Below, piece by piece: positions 8,455 through 16,311 of a stretch of 33,113 nt of DNA. The stretch comes from Acidiferrobacteraceae bacterium (GTDB lineage: Bacteria > Pseudomonadota > Gammaproteobacteria > Acidiferrobacterales > Acidiferrobacteraceae): contig DAHWKH010000104.1 of NCBI GenBank assembly GCA_027343725.1, forward strand, positions 1-33,113, in the 5' to 3' direction. The notes under the pieces are model-generated. The model was not told the origin of the DNA. It searched no databases and was given only the letters and a program-made list of their open reading frames with translations. The translations under genes were made by a program, and so were the position numbers. Within the stretch, counting starts at the first letter, position 1. Each line of letters starts with the position of its first letter.

Positions 8455-9804
8455 ATGGGGGCGCCCGCAGGCCCGCGCGTCCCCTGGCGGCGCCCCTGGC
8501 GCCGGTTTCGCGTCCTCTTCGGGCGCCGCCATTGGACCTTGCGCCTGGTGTTCTGGGGCGGTGCGGTGCTCGTCGGCCTGTCGGCCGCCTTGCTCACGGA
8601 ACTCGGCAACCTCGCGAACGCAAGCTTCGCCGAACTCTACCGGCACTGGCCGTGGGCGCCGTTTTTGGTGACCCCGGCGGGCCTGATGCTGTCGCTGTGG
8701 CTCACACGCCGGGTCTTTCCGGGCTCGCAGGGGAGCGGCATCCCGCAGGTCATCGCGGCCTTGAGCCGGCGCACCAAAGGTCCGCCCTCGCACCTCTTGT
8801 CGGTGCGCATCGCCGTCGGCAAGATCCTGCTCACAACGCTCGGGCTCTTCGCCGGAGCCTCGATCGGCCGTGAGGGGCCGACCGTGCACGTCGGCGCCTC
8901 CTTCACCGCCGCCGCCGGACACCTCGCCGGTATCAAACGCCCGCAACTCGAGCGCGCCCTGATCCTCGCGGGCGGCGCCGCCGGCATCGCCGCGGCCTTC
9001 AATACCCCGGTCGCCGGCATCATGTTCGCGATCGAGGAGCTGGCGCGCGGGTTCGATGAACACGCAAGCGGCACGATCATCATCACCATCCTGATCGCGG
9101 GCCTCACGGCGATCGCGATCGAAGGGAACTACACCTACTTCGGCGTCACCCACGCCGCCTTGCCCGTGAGCGGCTGGCTGTTGGTGCCCCTCACGGGCCT
9201 CGTCGGCGGGCTCGCCGGGGGCACCTTCAGCCGGCTGCTGCTGGACGCGAGCGCGCGCCTGGGACCACACCTCGCGCGTATTCCCTACCGGCTGGCCGCG
9301 GGCGCGGGCCTCCTTTTGGCGGGCATCGGCATCCTCTCCCACGGCGCGACGTTCGGCACCGGCTATCCCCAGGCGCGCGCCCTGGTCCTGGGCACGGCCC
9401 ACCTCCCGCTCGCGTTTCCGATCGCCAAATGGTGCGCCAATCTCGTGTCCTACTTGAGCGGCATCCCCGGCGGGTTGTTCGCGCCCGCGCTCGCGACCGG
9501 CGCGGGCCTCGGGGCCGACCTCGGGCGGCTCTTTCCGCACACGCCGCTCCAGGCGGCGGTCATTCTCGGCATGGTGAGCTACCTGAGCGGGGTCGTGCAG
9601 ACCCCGATCACGGCGTTCGTGATCGTCATGGAAATGACCGCCAACAACACCATGCTGTTCCCGCTCATGGCCGCGGCCTTCATCGCGAGCCTCGCCTCGC
9701 GCCTCATGTGCCGCGAACCCGTGTACCAGGGGCTCGCGGCGCGCCTGCTCGCGCGCGCCCACGCGGTCGCCCTCGAAGGCAAGGACTATGCCGGGCCGGG
9801 ATAA
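8455..9804 (+). CDS. ClC-family chloride channel / H+/Cl- antiporter
   Basis: The 449-residue polytopic membrane protein shows all three ClC ion-pathway motifs: GSGIP (93-97), GREGP (138-142, with Glu140 at the gating-glutamate position) and GGLFAP in the later half. An internal Glu in FAIEELARGF matches the inner proton glutamate of bacterial exchangers, so coupled 2Cl-/H+ exchange is more likely than a pure channel. There is no CBS domain. It follows the dynamin-like GTPase by three bases and overlaps rsmD by 17 bases. In acid-exposed bacteria such exchangers support acid resistance; that role is only inferred here. Confidence 0.95.
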   Translation: MGAPAGPRVPWRRPWRRFRVLFGRRHWTLRLVFWGGAVLVGLSAALLTELGNLANASFAELYRHWPWAPFLVTPAGLMLSLWLTRRVFPGSQGSGIPQVIAALSRRTKGPPSHLLSVRIAVGKILLTTLGLFAGASIGREGPTVHVGASFTAAAGHLAGIKRPQLERALILAGGAAGIAAAFNTPVAGIMFAIEELARGFDEHASGTIIITILIAGLTAIAIEGNYTYFGVTHAALPVSGWLLVPLTGLVGGLAGGTFSRLLLDASARLGPHLARIPYRLAAGAGLLLAGIGILSHGATFGTGYPQARALVLGTAHLPLAFPIAKWCANLVSYLSGIPGGLFAPALATGAGLGADLGRLFPHTPLQAAVILGMVSYLSGVVQTPITAFVIVMEMTANNTMLFPLMAAAFIASLASRLMCREPVYQGLAARLLARAHAVALEGKDYAGPG

Positions 9805-10369
9805 GGGGTCCGGGCAGGTGCGCATCATCGGCGGCGTCTGGCGCCGCCGCCTCCTGCCCGTGCCGGCGCTGCCGGGGCTTAGGCCGAGCCCCGATCGGGT
9901 GCGCGAAACGCTTTTCAACTGGCTCGCGCCGCGCCTGTCCGGCGCGCGCTGTCTGGATCTCTTCGCGGGCTCGGGCGCACTCGGCTTCGAGGCCCTGTCG
10001 CGCGGCGCCGCTGCTACGACCTTTGTCGAGCGCGACCCCCGGGCGGCCGCCGTCCTGACCGCCAGCGCCCGCACGCTCGCGGCCAGCGGGGCCGACATCG
10101 TGCAAGGCGAGGCCCTCGAGGTCCTGGCGACGCTGCCGCGCGCCGCCTTCGATATCATCTTCCTGGACCCGCCCTATGCCAGCGATCTCGTCCTCGAGGC
10201 CTTGACCGGGGCCCTGGGGCACGGCATCCTCGCGCCCGGCGGGTGGTTTTACCTGGAAACCCAAGGCCCCGCCCGGCCCGACCTGCCGCCCACGTTGCGC
10301 TGGCACAAAAGCGCGCGGGCAGGCGCTGTCGCGTTCGGGCTCGCCGAGCCCATCGAGGACCTCCCATGA
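9788..10369 (+). CDS. rsmD: 16S rRNA (guanine966-N2)-methyltransferase
   Basis: The 193-residue class I SAM-dependent methyltransferase modifies the 2-amino group of G966 in helix 31 of 16S rRNA in assembled 30S subunits. The N-terminal VRIIGGVWRRRLLPVP is the characteristic RIIgG...RkL start of RsmD. The SAM-binding loop is DLFAGSGALGFEALSRGA, and the catalytic DPPY tetrad lies in IIFLDPPYASD. ATG 9788 lies inside the end of the ClC gene, and the 3' end overlaps coaD (ATGA), the usual rsmD-coaD pair. Confidence 0.95.
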   Translation: MPGRDKGSGQVRIIGGVWRRRLLPVPALPGLRPSPDRVRETLFNWLAPRLSGARCLDLFAGSGALGFEALSRGAAATTFVERDPRAAAVLTASARTLAASGADIVQGEALEVLATLPRAAFDIIFLDPPYASDLVLEALTGALGHGILAPGGWFYLETQGPARPDLPPTLRWHKSARAGAVAFGLAEPIEDLP

Positions 10370-10848
10370 CCATCGCCGTCTATCCCGGCACCTTCGACCC
10401 ATTCACGAACGGCCACCACGATATCGTACGGCGCGCCTGCGGGCTCTTTACCCAAGTCATCGTCGCGGTCGCCGAGAACGCGCGCAAGGCCCCGTTGCTG
10501 CCGCTCGCCCAGCGCATCGCGCTCAGCACCGAGGTCCTCTCGGACGTCCCCGGCGCCAAGGTCGTGGGCTTCCGCACCCTGCTCATGGACTTTGTCCACC
10601 AAGAGCGGGCCCAGGTGATCGTGCGCGGGTTGCGGGCGCTGTCGGATTTCGAGTACGAATTCCAGATGGCGGGCATGAACAAGCGCCTGGACCCGGCGGT
10701 CGAGACCGTCTTCCTGACCGCCTCGGAGCGCGACAGCTATCTGTCGGCGAGCCTCGTCAAGGAAATCGCGGCCCTCGGCGGGGATGTCACGCCGTTCGTG
10801 CACCCGGCCGTGAAGGCGGCGCTTCACGAGGCGCTATGCGCGACCTGA
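10366..10848 (+). CDS. coaD: Pantetheine-phosphate adenylyltransferase
   Basis: The 160-residue enzyme carries out the fourth step of coenzyme A synthesis, transferring AMP from ATP to 4'-phosphopantetheine. The nucleotidyltransferase motif PGTFDPFTNGHHDI contains the (T/H)xGH signature (His17/18). VRGLRALSDFEYEFQMAGMN and the C-terminal SYLSASLVKEIA (ISSS/T-like) match CoaD. The length is typical. ATG 10366 overlaps rsmD by four bases; the open frame continues upstream but would run inside rsmD. Confidence 0.97.
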   Translation: MTIAVYPGTFDPFTNGHHDIVRRACGLFTQVIVAVAENARKAPLLPLAQRIALSTEVLSDVPGAKVVGFRTLLMDFVHQERAQVIVRGLRALSDFEYEFQMAGMNKRLDPAVETVFLTASERDSYLSASLVKEIAALGGDVTPFVHPAVKAALHEALCAT

Positions 10849-10857
10849 CCGCGGTCA
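10846..10857. repeat. Perfect 12-bp palindrome TGACCGCGGTCA at the coaD stop
   Basis: The palindrome begins with the coaD TGA and ends about 25 bases before the extended -10 of the ferredoxin gene. It could be an operator half-site pair or chance; no T-run follows, so it is not a factor-independent terminator. Confidence 0.35.
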
Positions 10858-10879
10858 AGGCGCGCGTCGCGCGTCTTTC

Positions 10880-11164
<285 letters not shown>

Positions 11165-11170
11165 GGCGGA

Positions 11171-12142
11171 ATGGCGCTCTTTCGAAAGTCAGAGGGCGAA
11201 AAACCAAGCGACAAGCCGGGGGTCTTCGCGCGTTTCAGCGAGCGCTTGGCGGGCACGCGCCAGGCCTTCGGCCAAAACGTGGGGAAGCTCTTGCGACGGC
11301 GGCGCCCGCTCGACGCCTCCCTCCTGGAGGAGCTCGAAACGGCCCTGATCGCCGCCGATCTCGGGGTGGGCACGACGGAATCGGTCATGTCCGAAATCCA
11401 AAAACGCATATCCCGCCACGGCTTATCGGACGCGCCCGCGGTCTATACCACGCTGAAACAGATCCTCTACGAGATCGTGCGCCCCGCCGAGCGCCCGTGG
11501 CCCAAGGCCCACAGCCCCGAGGTCGTGCTCCTGGTCGGGGTGAACGGGGCCGGCAAGACCACGACCGTCGGCAAGCTGTGCGCGCGCCTTCACGGCGAGG
11601 GCCAACGGGTCATGGTCGCGGCCGCCGACACCTTTCGGGCCGCGGCCATCGAGCAACTCGCGGCCTGGGCCGAGCGCACCGGCGCCGAGATCATCAGCCA
11701 GCCGCGCGGCGCGGACGCCGCCGCGGTTGCCCACGACGCGCTGGCCGCGGCGCGCGCACGCTCCGTGGATACGCTCCTGATCGACAGCGCCGGGCGCCTC
11801 CACACCCAGACGGGCCTCATGGACGAGCTCGCGAAGATCAAGCGCGTGCTCGCGCGCATCGACCCCGAAAGCCCCCACGAGGTGATCCTGGTGCTGGACG
11901 CCGGTATCGGCCAGAACGCGCTCGCGCAGCTCGAGCATTTCCACAAGGCGATCGGGGTGACGGGCTTGTGCGTCACCAAGCTCGACGGGACGGCCAAGGG
12001 CGGGGTCGTGTTCGCGCTCGCGCAACGCTACGGGCTGCCGATCTATTTCGTGGGCCTGGGCGAGGCCGCCGACGATTTGCGGCCGTTCGAGGCGCGGGCG
12101 TTCGTCGAGGCGCTCCTGCCGGCGGACGAGGAGGCCGCGTGA
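11171..12142 (+). CDS. ftsY: Signal recognition particle receptor FtsY
   Basis: The 323-residue SRP-type GTPase receives SRP-ribosome complexes at the inner membrane for co-translational insertion. A short basic N-terminus is followed by the N domain (LLEELETALIAADLGVGTT), then G1 GVNGAGKTTTVGKL, the insertion-box region DTFRAAAIEQL, G3 DSAGRLHT and TKLDGTAKGG. G3 has Ser where DTAGR is usual, a tolerated change. The long acidic A domain of enterobacterial FtsY is absent, which is common in other lineages. It lies six bases after the ferredoxin gene and overlaps ftsE as GTGA. Confidence 0.97.
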   Translation: MALFRKSEGEKPSDKPGVFARFSERLAGTRQAFGQNVGKLLRRRRPLDASLLEELETALIAADLGVGTTESVMSEIQKRISRHGLSDAPAVYTTLKQILYEIVRPAERPWPKAHSPEVVLLVGVNGAGKTTTVGKLCARLHGEGQRVMVAAADTFRAAAIEQLAAWAERTGAEIISQPRGADAAAVAHDALAAARARSVDTLLIDSAGRLHTQTGLMDELAKIKRVLARIDPESPHEVILVLDAGIGQNALAQLEHFHKAIGVTGLCVTKLDGTAKGGVVFALAQRYGLPIYFVGLGEAADDLRPFEARAFVEALLPADEEAA

Positions 12143-12798
12143 TCGAGTGCCAGCACGTCTTCAAGCGCTACCCGGGCGGCAACGAGGCCCTGAGCGACGT
12201 GAGCTTCATGCTCGAAGCCGGGGAAATGGCCTTCCTCACCGGGCACTCGGGCGCCGGCAAGAGCACCTTGCTCAAGCTCATCAGCCTGATCGAGCGCCCG
12301 ACCCGCGGCCAGATCATCGTCAACAATCACAACCTCGGGCGGCTCCCCCCGCGGCGCACGCCCCGGTTCCGCCGCCAGATCGGTGTCGTGTTCCAGGACA
12401 ACAAACTCCTGAACGACCGCACCGTGTTCGACAACGTCGCCCTGCCGCTGGTCGTGGCCGGCGTCACCGGAGACGAGATCCGCAAGCGGGTCCAGGCCGC
12501 GCTCGACAAGGTCGGCTTGCTCGCGCGCGCGCGCAGCCACCCGCTGATGCTGTCCGGGGGCGAGCAGCAGCGCGTCGGCATTGCCCGCGCCATCGCCCAT
12601 CGCCCATCGCTCCTGATCGCGGACGAACCGACCGGCAACCTCGACGCCGCGATGTCCGATGAGATCATCGATCTGTTTCGGGACTTCAACGATCACGGGG
12701 TGACGGTCCTCATCGCCACCCACGACTGGCGCCATATCGCGCGCTGCCAAAAGCGCGTGATCGAGCTCGGCGCGGGCCATCTGGTGACGGCGGCATGA
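12139..12798 (+). CDS. ftsE: Cell division ATP-binding protein FtsE
   Basis: The 219-residue ABC ATPase works with FtsX to control periplasmic amidase activation at the septum. Walker A is GHSGAGKST (35-43), the signature is LSGGEQQRVGIARAI, and Walker B is LLIADEPTGNLD. It begins IECQHVFKRYPGG, close to the family MI.f..V.k.Y. The start is GTG 12139, overlapping the ftsY stop; the open frame continues far upstream but that part is out-of-frame ftsY. Confidence 0.97.
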   Translation: MIECQHVFKRYPGGNEALSDVSFMLEAGEMAFLTGHSGAGKSTLLKLISLIERPTRGQIIVNNHNLGRLPPRRTPRFRRQIGVVFQDNKLLNDRTVFDNVALPLVVAGVTGDEIRKRVQAALDKVGLLARARSHPLMLSGGEQQRVGIARAIAHRPSLLIADEPTGNLDAAMSDEIIDLFRDFNDHGVTVLIATHDWRHIARCQKRVIELGAGHLVTAA

Positions 12799-13691
12799 AG
12801 GGCTACCTCGCGCGTCACGCCCAGGTCCTCGTGGCGACTCTCGGTCAGTTCGCGCGCCACCCGGCCGCGACCGCCGCTACCATCCTCATGATCGGCGTCA
12901 CCATCGCCCTGCCGACGGGGCTGTACGTGGGGCTCCACAATCTCGAGCGCTTGAGCCACGGCTGGCACCGCGGCGACGGGCTCACGGTCTACCTCCACCG
13001 GGGCCGCAGCGATGCGCGCGCGCTCGCGGCCATCCGCCGCCTGCCGGGGGTGCGCGCGGTCCGCTACACCTCCCCGCAAAAGGGCTTGGCGGAGTTCGAG
13101 CGGCGCTCGGGGTTCGGGAAGGTCCTCACGGTCTTGCGCCATAACCCCTTGCCCGGGGTCGTCACCGTGAGCCTGCGCGGCGCAAGCCCTGCGCGCTTGC
13201 ACACGCTCGCGGCCACTCTACGGCGGCTGCCGGATGTCGGGCACGTGCAGTCCAACCGCCTGTGGCTCGAGCGCCTGAACGCGACCTTACGGCTCGGTCG
13301 GCGCCTGGTCATGATCCTCGCGGTCCTGCTCGGATTGGCGCTCGTCTTGATCCTCGGCAACACCACGCGGGTCGCGGTCGCGAACCGAGCGGACGAAATT
13401 GAGGTCATACGCCTTGTCGGGGGGACCGACGCCTTCATACGCCGGCCCTTCCTGTACACGGGCGCCCTCATCGGCGCCTTCGGGGCGCTGTGCGCCTGGG
13501 CGCTCATCACGCTCGGTCTGGCCGTGCTGTCGGGGCCGGTCCAAAGGCTCGACACCCTGTACGCGAGCCATTACGGGCTTGTGGGGCTTGGTGGCGGCAG
13601 CGCCCTGCGTCTCGTGCTCCTGTGCGCGGCGCTCGGGTGGCTCGGGGCGCGCTTGGCCGTCGGCCGCAGGCTCGCCCGCGGCCGCGCCTGA
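12795..13691 (+). CDS. ftsX: Cell division membrane protein FtsX
   Basis: The 298-residue partner of FtsE has an N-terminal membrane segment (ATAATILMIGVTIALPTGLYVGL), then a periplasmic domain (LTVYLHRGRSDARALAAIRRLPGVRAVRYTSPQKGLAEFERRSG in outline, residues about 56-150). Three C-terminal membrane segments include VMILAVLLGLALVLILGNTTRVAVANRADEIEVIRLVG-type sequence (residues about 170-210), which is the conserved FtsX/MacB-like core. Overlap with ftsE is ATGA. The order ftsY-ftsE-ftsX-rpoH is the standard gammaproteobacterial arrangement. Confidence 0.96.
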   Translation: MKGYLARHAQVLVATLGQFARHPAATAATILMIGVTIALPTGLYVGLHNLERLSHGWHRGDGLTVYLHRGRSDARALAAIRRLPGVRAVRYTSPQKGLAEFERRSGFGKVLTVLRHNPLPGVVTVSLRGASPARLHTLAATLRRLPDVGHVQSNRLWLERLNATLRLGRRLVMILAVLLGLALVLILGNTTRVAVANRADEIEVIRLVGGTDAFIRRPFLYTGALIGAFGALCAWALITLGLAVLSGPVQRLDTLYASHYGLVGLGGGSALRLVLLCAALGWLGARLAVGRRLARGRA

Positions 13692-13717
13692 AGCAGCCCG
13701 GGGAACTTTCCGAAAAA

Positions 13718-13744
13718 TTAGCACTCTCAGCCAGAGAATGCTAA
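13718..13744. promoter_or_regulatory. CIRCE operator (HrcA binding site) upstream of rpoH
   Basis: TTAGCACTC (13718-13726), nine bases, then GAATGCTAA (13736-13744). The CIRCE consensus is TTAGCACTC-N9-GAGTGCTAA, so 17 of 18 arm positions match, with the spacing exact. The element overlaps the predicted -35 and touches the -10, so a bound HrcA repressor would block transcription of rpoH. Confidence 0.85.
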
Positions 13745-13747
13745 AAT
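13718..13747 (+). promoter_or_regulatory. Sigma70-type promoter candidate for rpoH, inside the CIRCE
   Basis: TTAGCA (13718-13723), an 18-base spacer and TAAAAT (13742-13747) could serve as -35/-10. The start would be near 13754, giving a leader of about 30 bases with AGGGGG ahead of ATG 13784. ftsX ends at 13691, so the promoter lies in a true 92-base gap. Confidence 0.55.
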
Positions 13748-13783
13748 CGCATCGCCGATATGGACAGTCGAAGGGGGTAATTC

Positions 13784-14653
13784 ATGACCACACAGACTCT
13801 GGCTATCGCTACGAACCTGCGCGCGGAGGGGGGGCTTGCCGGTTACCTCCGGCTGGCCCACGAGGCCCCCGTACTGAACGCCGAGCAGGAACGGGCGCTG
13901 GCCGTCGAGTACCGCGAGCACGACAACCTGGACGCGGCGCGCAGACTCGTGGTCTCGCACCTGCGCTATGTGGTGCGGGTCGCGCGCGCCTTTACCGGTT
14001 ACGGCCTGCCCCAGGCGGACCTCATCCAGGAAGGAAATATCGGCCTTATGAAGGCCGTCAAGCACTTCGACCCGAGCCACGGCGTGCGGCTGGTGTCGTT
14101 CGCCATCCATTGGATCCGCGCCGAGATCTACGACTACATCCTCCGGAACTGGCGCATCGTGAAGGTCGCGACCACCAAGGCGCAACGCAAGCTGTTCTTT
14201 AACCTGCGGCAGTCGCGCGCGCGCATCGGGTGGATGAACGAGTCGGAAATCGCTGGACTCGCCGCCGACCTCGACGTGCCCGAGGGGACCGTCAAAGAGA
14301 TGGAGTCCCGCATGGCCAGCGTCGATGTCCCATTCGACAGCCATGACGACGCTGACGATGAGGAATTCCACGCCTCGCCGGCGGGCTTCCTGCAGGATCT
14401 GCGTTACGACCCCGAGACCCTTCTCGCGCGCGCCGATGCCGAGGCCGTCCAGCAAGACCGGTTGCAGAACGCCCTGGTGTCGCTCGACGACCGCAGCCGC
14501 GATATCATTCGGCGCCGGTGGCTTGCGGCGGACAAGCCGACCCTGCATGAGCTGGCCACGGAATACGGGGTGTCGGCGGAACGCATCCGCCAGATCGAAA
14601 AGAAGGCACTCGATACCATGAAGGGCGTGCTGACGCTCCCGGAGCCGGCTTAA
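13784..14653 (+). CDS. rpoH: RNA polymerase heat-shock sigma factor sigma32
   Basis: The 289-residue group 3 sigma70-family protein directs transcription of chaperone and protease genes. Region 2 is clear (DLIQEGNIGLMKAVKHFDP, FAIHWIRAEIYDYILRNW), and the diagnostic RpoH box QRKLFFNLR is at about 134-142. Region 4 helix-turn-helix is LHELATEYGVSAERIRQIEKKAL. It follows ftsX after a 92-base gap that holds the CIRCE-overlapped promoter, so it can be expressed separately from ftsYEX. Its stop overlaps the stop of the convergent acyltransferase gene. Confidence 0.98.
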   Translation: MTTQTLAIATNLRAEGGLAGYLRLAHEAPVLNAEQERALAVEYREHDNLDAARRLVVSHLRYVVRVARAFTGYGLPQADLIQEGNIGLMKAVKHFDPSHGVRLVSFAIHWIRAEIYDYILRNWRIVKVATTKAQRKLFFNLRQSRARIGWMNESEIAGLAADLDVPEGTVKEMESRMASVDVPFDSHDDADDEEFHASPAGFLQDLRYDPETLLARADAEAVQQDRLQNALVSLDDRSRDIIRRRWLAADKPTLHELATEYGVSAERIRQIEKKALDTMKGVLTLPEPA

Positions 14654-14657
14654 GCCG
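14646..14657. other. Palindrome carrying the stop codons of two convergent genes
   Basis: CGGCTTAAGCCG is a perfect 12-base palindrome; its central TTAA supplies the TAA stop of rpoH (14651-14653) and of the minus-strand acyltransferase (14650-14652). No terminator is visible between the two genes. Confidence 0.6.
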
Positions 14658-15249
14658 ACACCCGCTTGTGCGCCGCCGGGATCTGGCGCGCGGGATTGCC
14701 GAGCACCGTCGCATCGTCCGGGACCGGCACGATGACTACGGCCCCCATGCCGACGACGCAGCGCGCGCCCACGTCGGCGCCGATAAGGGCGCCCTCCCCG
14801 ATCCAGCTTTGGGCCCCGATGGTCACCCGCTCGATACGGTCCGGGCCGCCGACGCCGCCGGCATCGCCGTGGTGGTGGAGGCCCGAGGTGATCGACACGC
14901 GGCTTGCGATCCGCACCCCGGGACCGATGTCGGCAAGACCGATCACGCAGTAGGCGCCGATGCCGCTGCCCTCGGCGACGCGCGCGCCGCGCTTGGAAAA
15001 ATAACTCCCGAAATGCACCGCGGCGTCCGGCGCGAACCGCGCCAGGGTGTGGCGGTAGTAGGCCGCGCGCGCCGCGTTGCCGATGACCCCCGGGACGAGA
15101 GCCAGGCTCTGGCCGCCCAGGACAAAGACCGTGTCGCGTGGGCGATCGCGTGGTTCGCATTTCGCGATCAGGATAAAGGGGAGCGCCAGGATCACCCCCA
15201 GGGCCCTGAGGCCCGCCCGTATCCCCCGGCGCGATAGCGGGACATGCAT
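14650..15249 (-). CDS. Left-handed beta-helix (hexapeptide-repeat) acyltransferase
   Basis: The 199-residue protein has an N-terminal hydrophobic stretch (GLRALGVILALPFILIAKCEP) and a C-terminal run of hexapeptide repeats (GAYCVIGLADIGPGVRIA, VTIGAQSWIGEGALIGAD, VVGMGAVVIVPVPDDATVLGNPAR), as in WcaF/maltose O-acetyltransferase-type enzymes. HHHGD in the loop before the last coils probably holds the catalytic His. It transfers an acyl group from CoA or a carrier protein to a hydroxyl or amine. Start ATG 15249 overlaps the stop of the upstream gene (TGATG), which ties it to the ligase cluster; longer open frame upstream lies within that gene. The acceptor is unknown. Confidence 0.82.
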   Translation of the reverse strand: MHVPLSRRGIRAGLRALGVILALPFILIAKCEPRDRPRDTVFVLGGQSLALVPGVIGNAARAAYYRHTLARFAPDAAVHFGSYFSKRGARVAEGSGIGAYCVIGLADIGPGVRIASRVSITSGLHHHGDAGGVGGPDRIERVTIGAQSWIGEGALIGADVGARCVVGMGAVVIVPVPDDATVLGNPARQIPAAHKRVSA

Positions 15250-16298
15250 CAGAAGAGCTCCAAAAAGAACGAGCCGATGGCCGGCGGCAGCGCAAGCCCC
15301 GAACGCAAGGGCGCCAACAGCAGGCGGAACTTCCGGGGGGCCATGCGCAGGCCGAGACGCCGGAAGGGCCCGATATCCATGGAGCCGGTATCGGGCACCC
15401 ACACCGCCTCCACGTCATGATCGCGCAAGACCGCGGCGAGCACGCCGGCCACGAAGCCCTCGCGCTGAGGCGGCGAGAGCGCGCCGAAGGCCGCGATCTC
15501 GATATACGCATTGACCGCGACCTCGCCTGCGCGCACGACCGGGATGAACGAGACGTGCAACAACGCCTCGATGCCCTCGTTACCCTCATAACAGTAGGTC
15601 GCGACGCGCGCGCGCGTGCGCAGCAGAAAGTCGACGTCGGCGCGCGCGATCTCCTGCGCGAGCTCGGCGCGGTCACCGGCGGCGTTCAACAGGGCCCAGG
15701 CGCGGGCCTCATCCCGCGGGTCGTATTCGCGAATGATCCGTTGCGGCCCGCCCACGCGCGCCCTTAGGGCCGGGGCCTGGGCCACCAGGTAGTGGAAGTT
15801 CGTCACCGCCCGCACAGGCAGCCCGCGGGCCGCGAAGGCGCGCGCCACGACCTGGTTCGCGGGCGTGCCGGCGATCGTGACCGCCACGTAATAATCGTAA
15901 GCCCGGGCCTGCGCCTTATCGATCGCGAGGAGCTGCTGACGGTCACTCAGGCGCTGGCGGCGAAAGTCCCGGGACGCCGTCAGAAAGCTGGCAAAGACCC
16001 CGCGCGCATGCAACTCACCCACGCGCAACGACACGGGCAGGAAGGCGAGGTAGGTGGCCAGGCGCCCGTCGCCTGCCCGCAATCCCGTCACGAGCTCGGG
16101 GTCCGCGGTCGGGCGCGCGATGCGCATGGCCACGATCTCCGGATCGTACAGCCAGCAGGGCGGGAGCCAATTGGCGCGCATGAGCGCGCTCACGTCCATC
16201 AGATCCGGGTTCACCACCTCCGTGAAGGACTCGACCCCGCGAACCTCGGCCATGATCGCCCGCCCTTGGCGCGCACGCGCCGGCTGACATCCGTGCAT
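15249..16298 (-). CDS. Uncharacterised protein, possibly GNAT-fold transferase, coupled to amino acid:carrier-protein ligase
   Basis: About 349 residues, no signal peptide or membrane segment. The C-terminal third (IEALLHVSFIPVV..., then VNAYIEIAAFGALS, and DVEAVWVPDTGSMDIGPFRRLGLRM) has the strand-helix pattern and the late LG(L/F)R element seen in GNAT acyltransferases, but no clear acetyl-CoA pyrophosphate loop (Q/RxxGxG/A) is visible. Assignment to GNAT is therefore weak. It sits between the ligase (13-base gap) and the hexapeptide acyltransferase (1-base overlap), so a role in transferring the activated aminoacyl group is inferred from context. ATG 16298 has GGGGG five bases upstream; ATG 16253 is an alternative. 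Confidence 0.6.
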   Translation of the reverse strand: MHGCQPARARQGRAIMAEVRGVESFTEVVNPDLMDVSALMRANWLPPCWLYDPEIVAMRIARPTADPELVTGLRAGDGRLATYLAFLPVSLRVGELHARGVFASFLTASRDFRRQRLSDRQQLLAIDKAQARAYDYYVAVTIAGTPANQVVARAFAARGLPVRAVTNFHYLVAQAPALRARVGGPQRIIREYDPRDEARAWALLNAAGDRAELAQEIARADVDFLLRTRARVATYCYEGNEGIEALLHVSFIPVVRAGEVAVNAYIEIAAFGALSPPQREGFVAGVLAAVLRDHDVEAVWVPDTGSMDIGPFRRLGLRMAPRKFRLLLAPLRSGLALPPAIGSFFLELF

Positions 16299-16311
16299 CG
16301 ACACCCCCGCT

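Noticed and set aside
7138-10158. Minus-strand open frame of 1006 codons opposite the dynamin-like, ClC and rsmD genes
   Set aside because: It is the antisense of three well-supported genes; its composition is Arg/Asp/His/Gln-rich with no domain, as expected for a shadow in GC-rich DNA.
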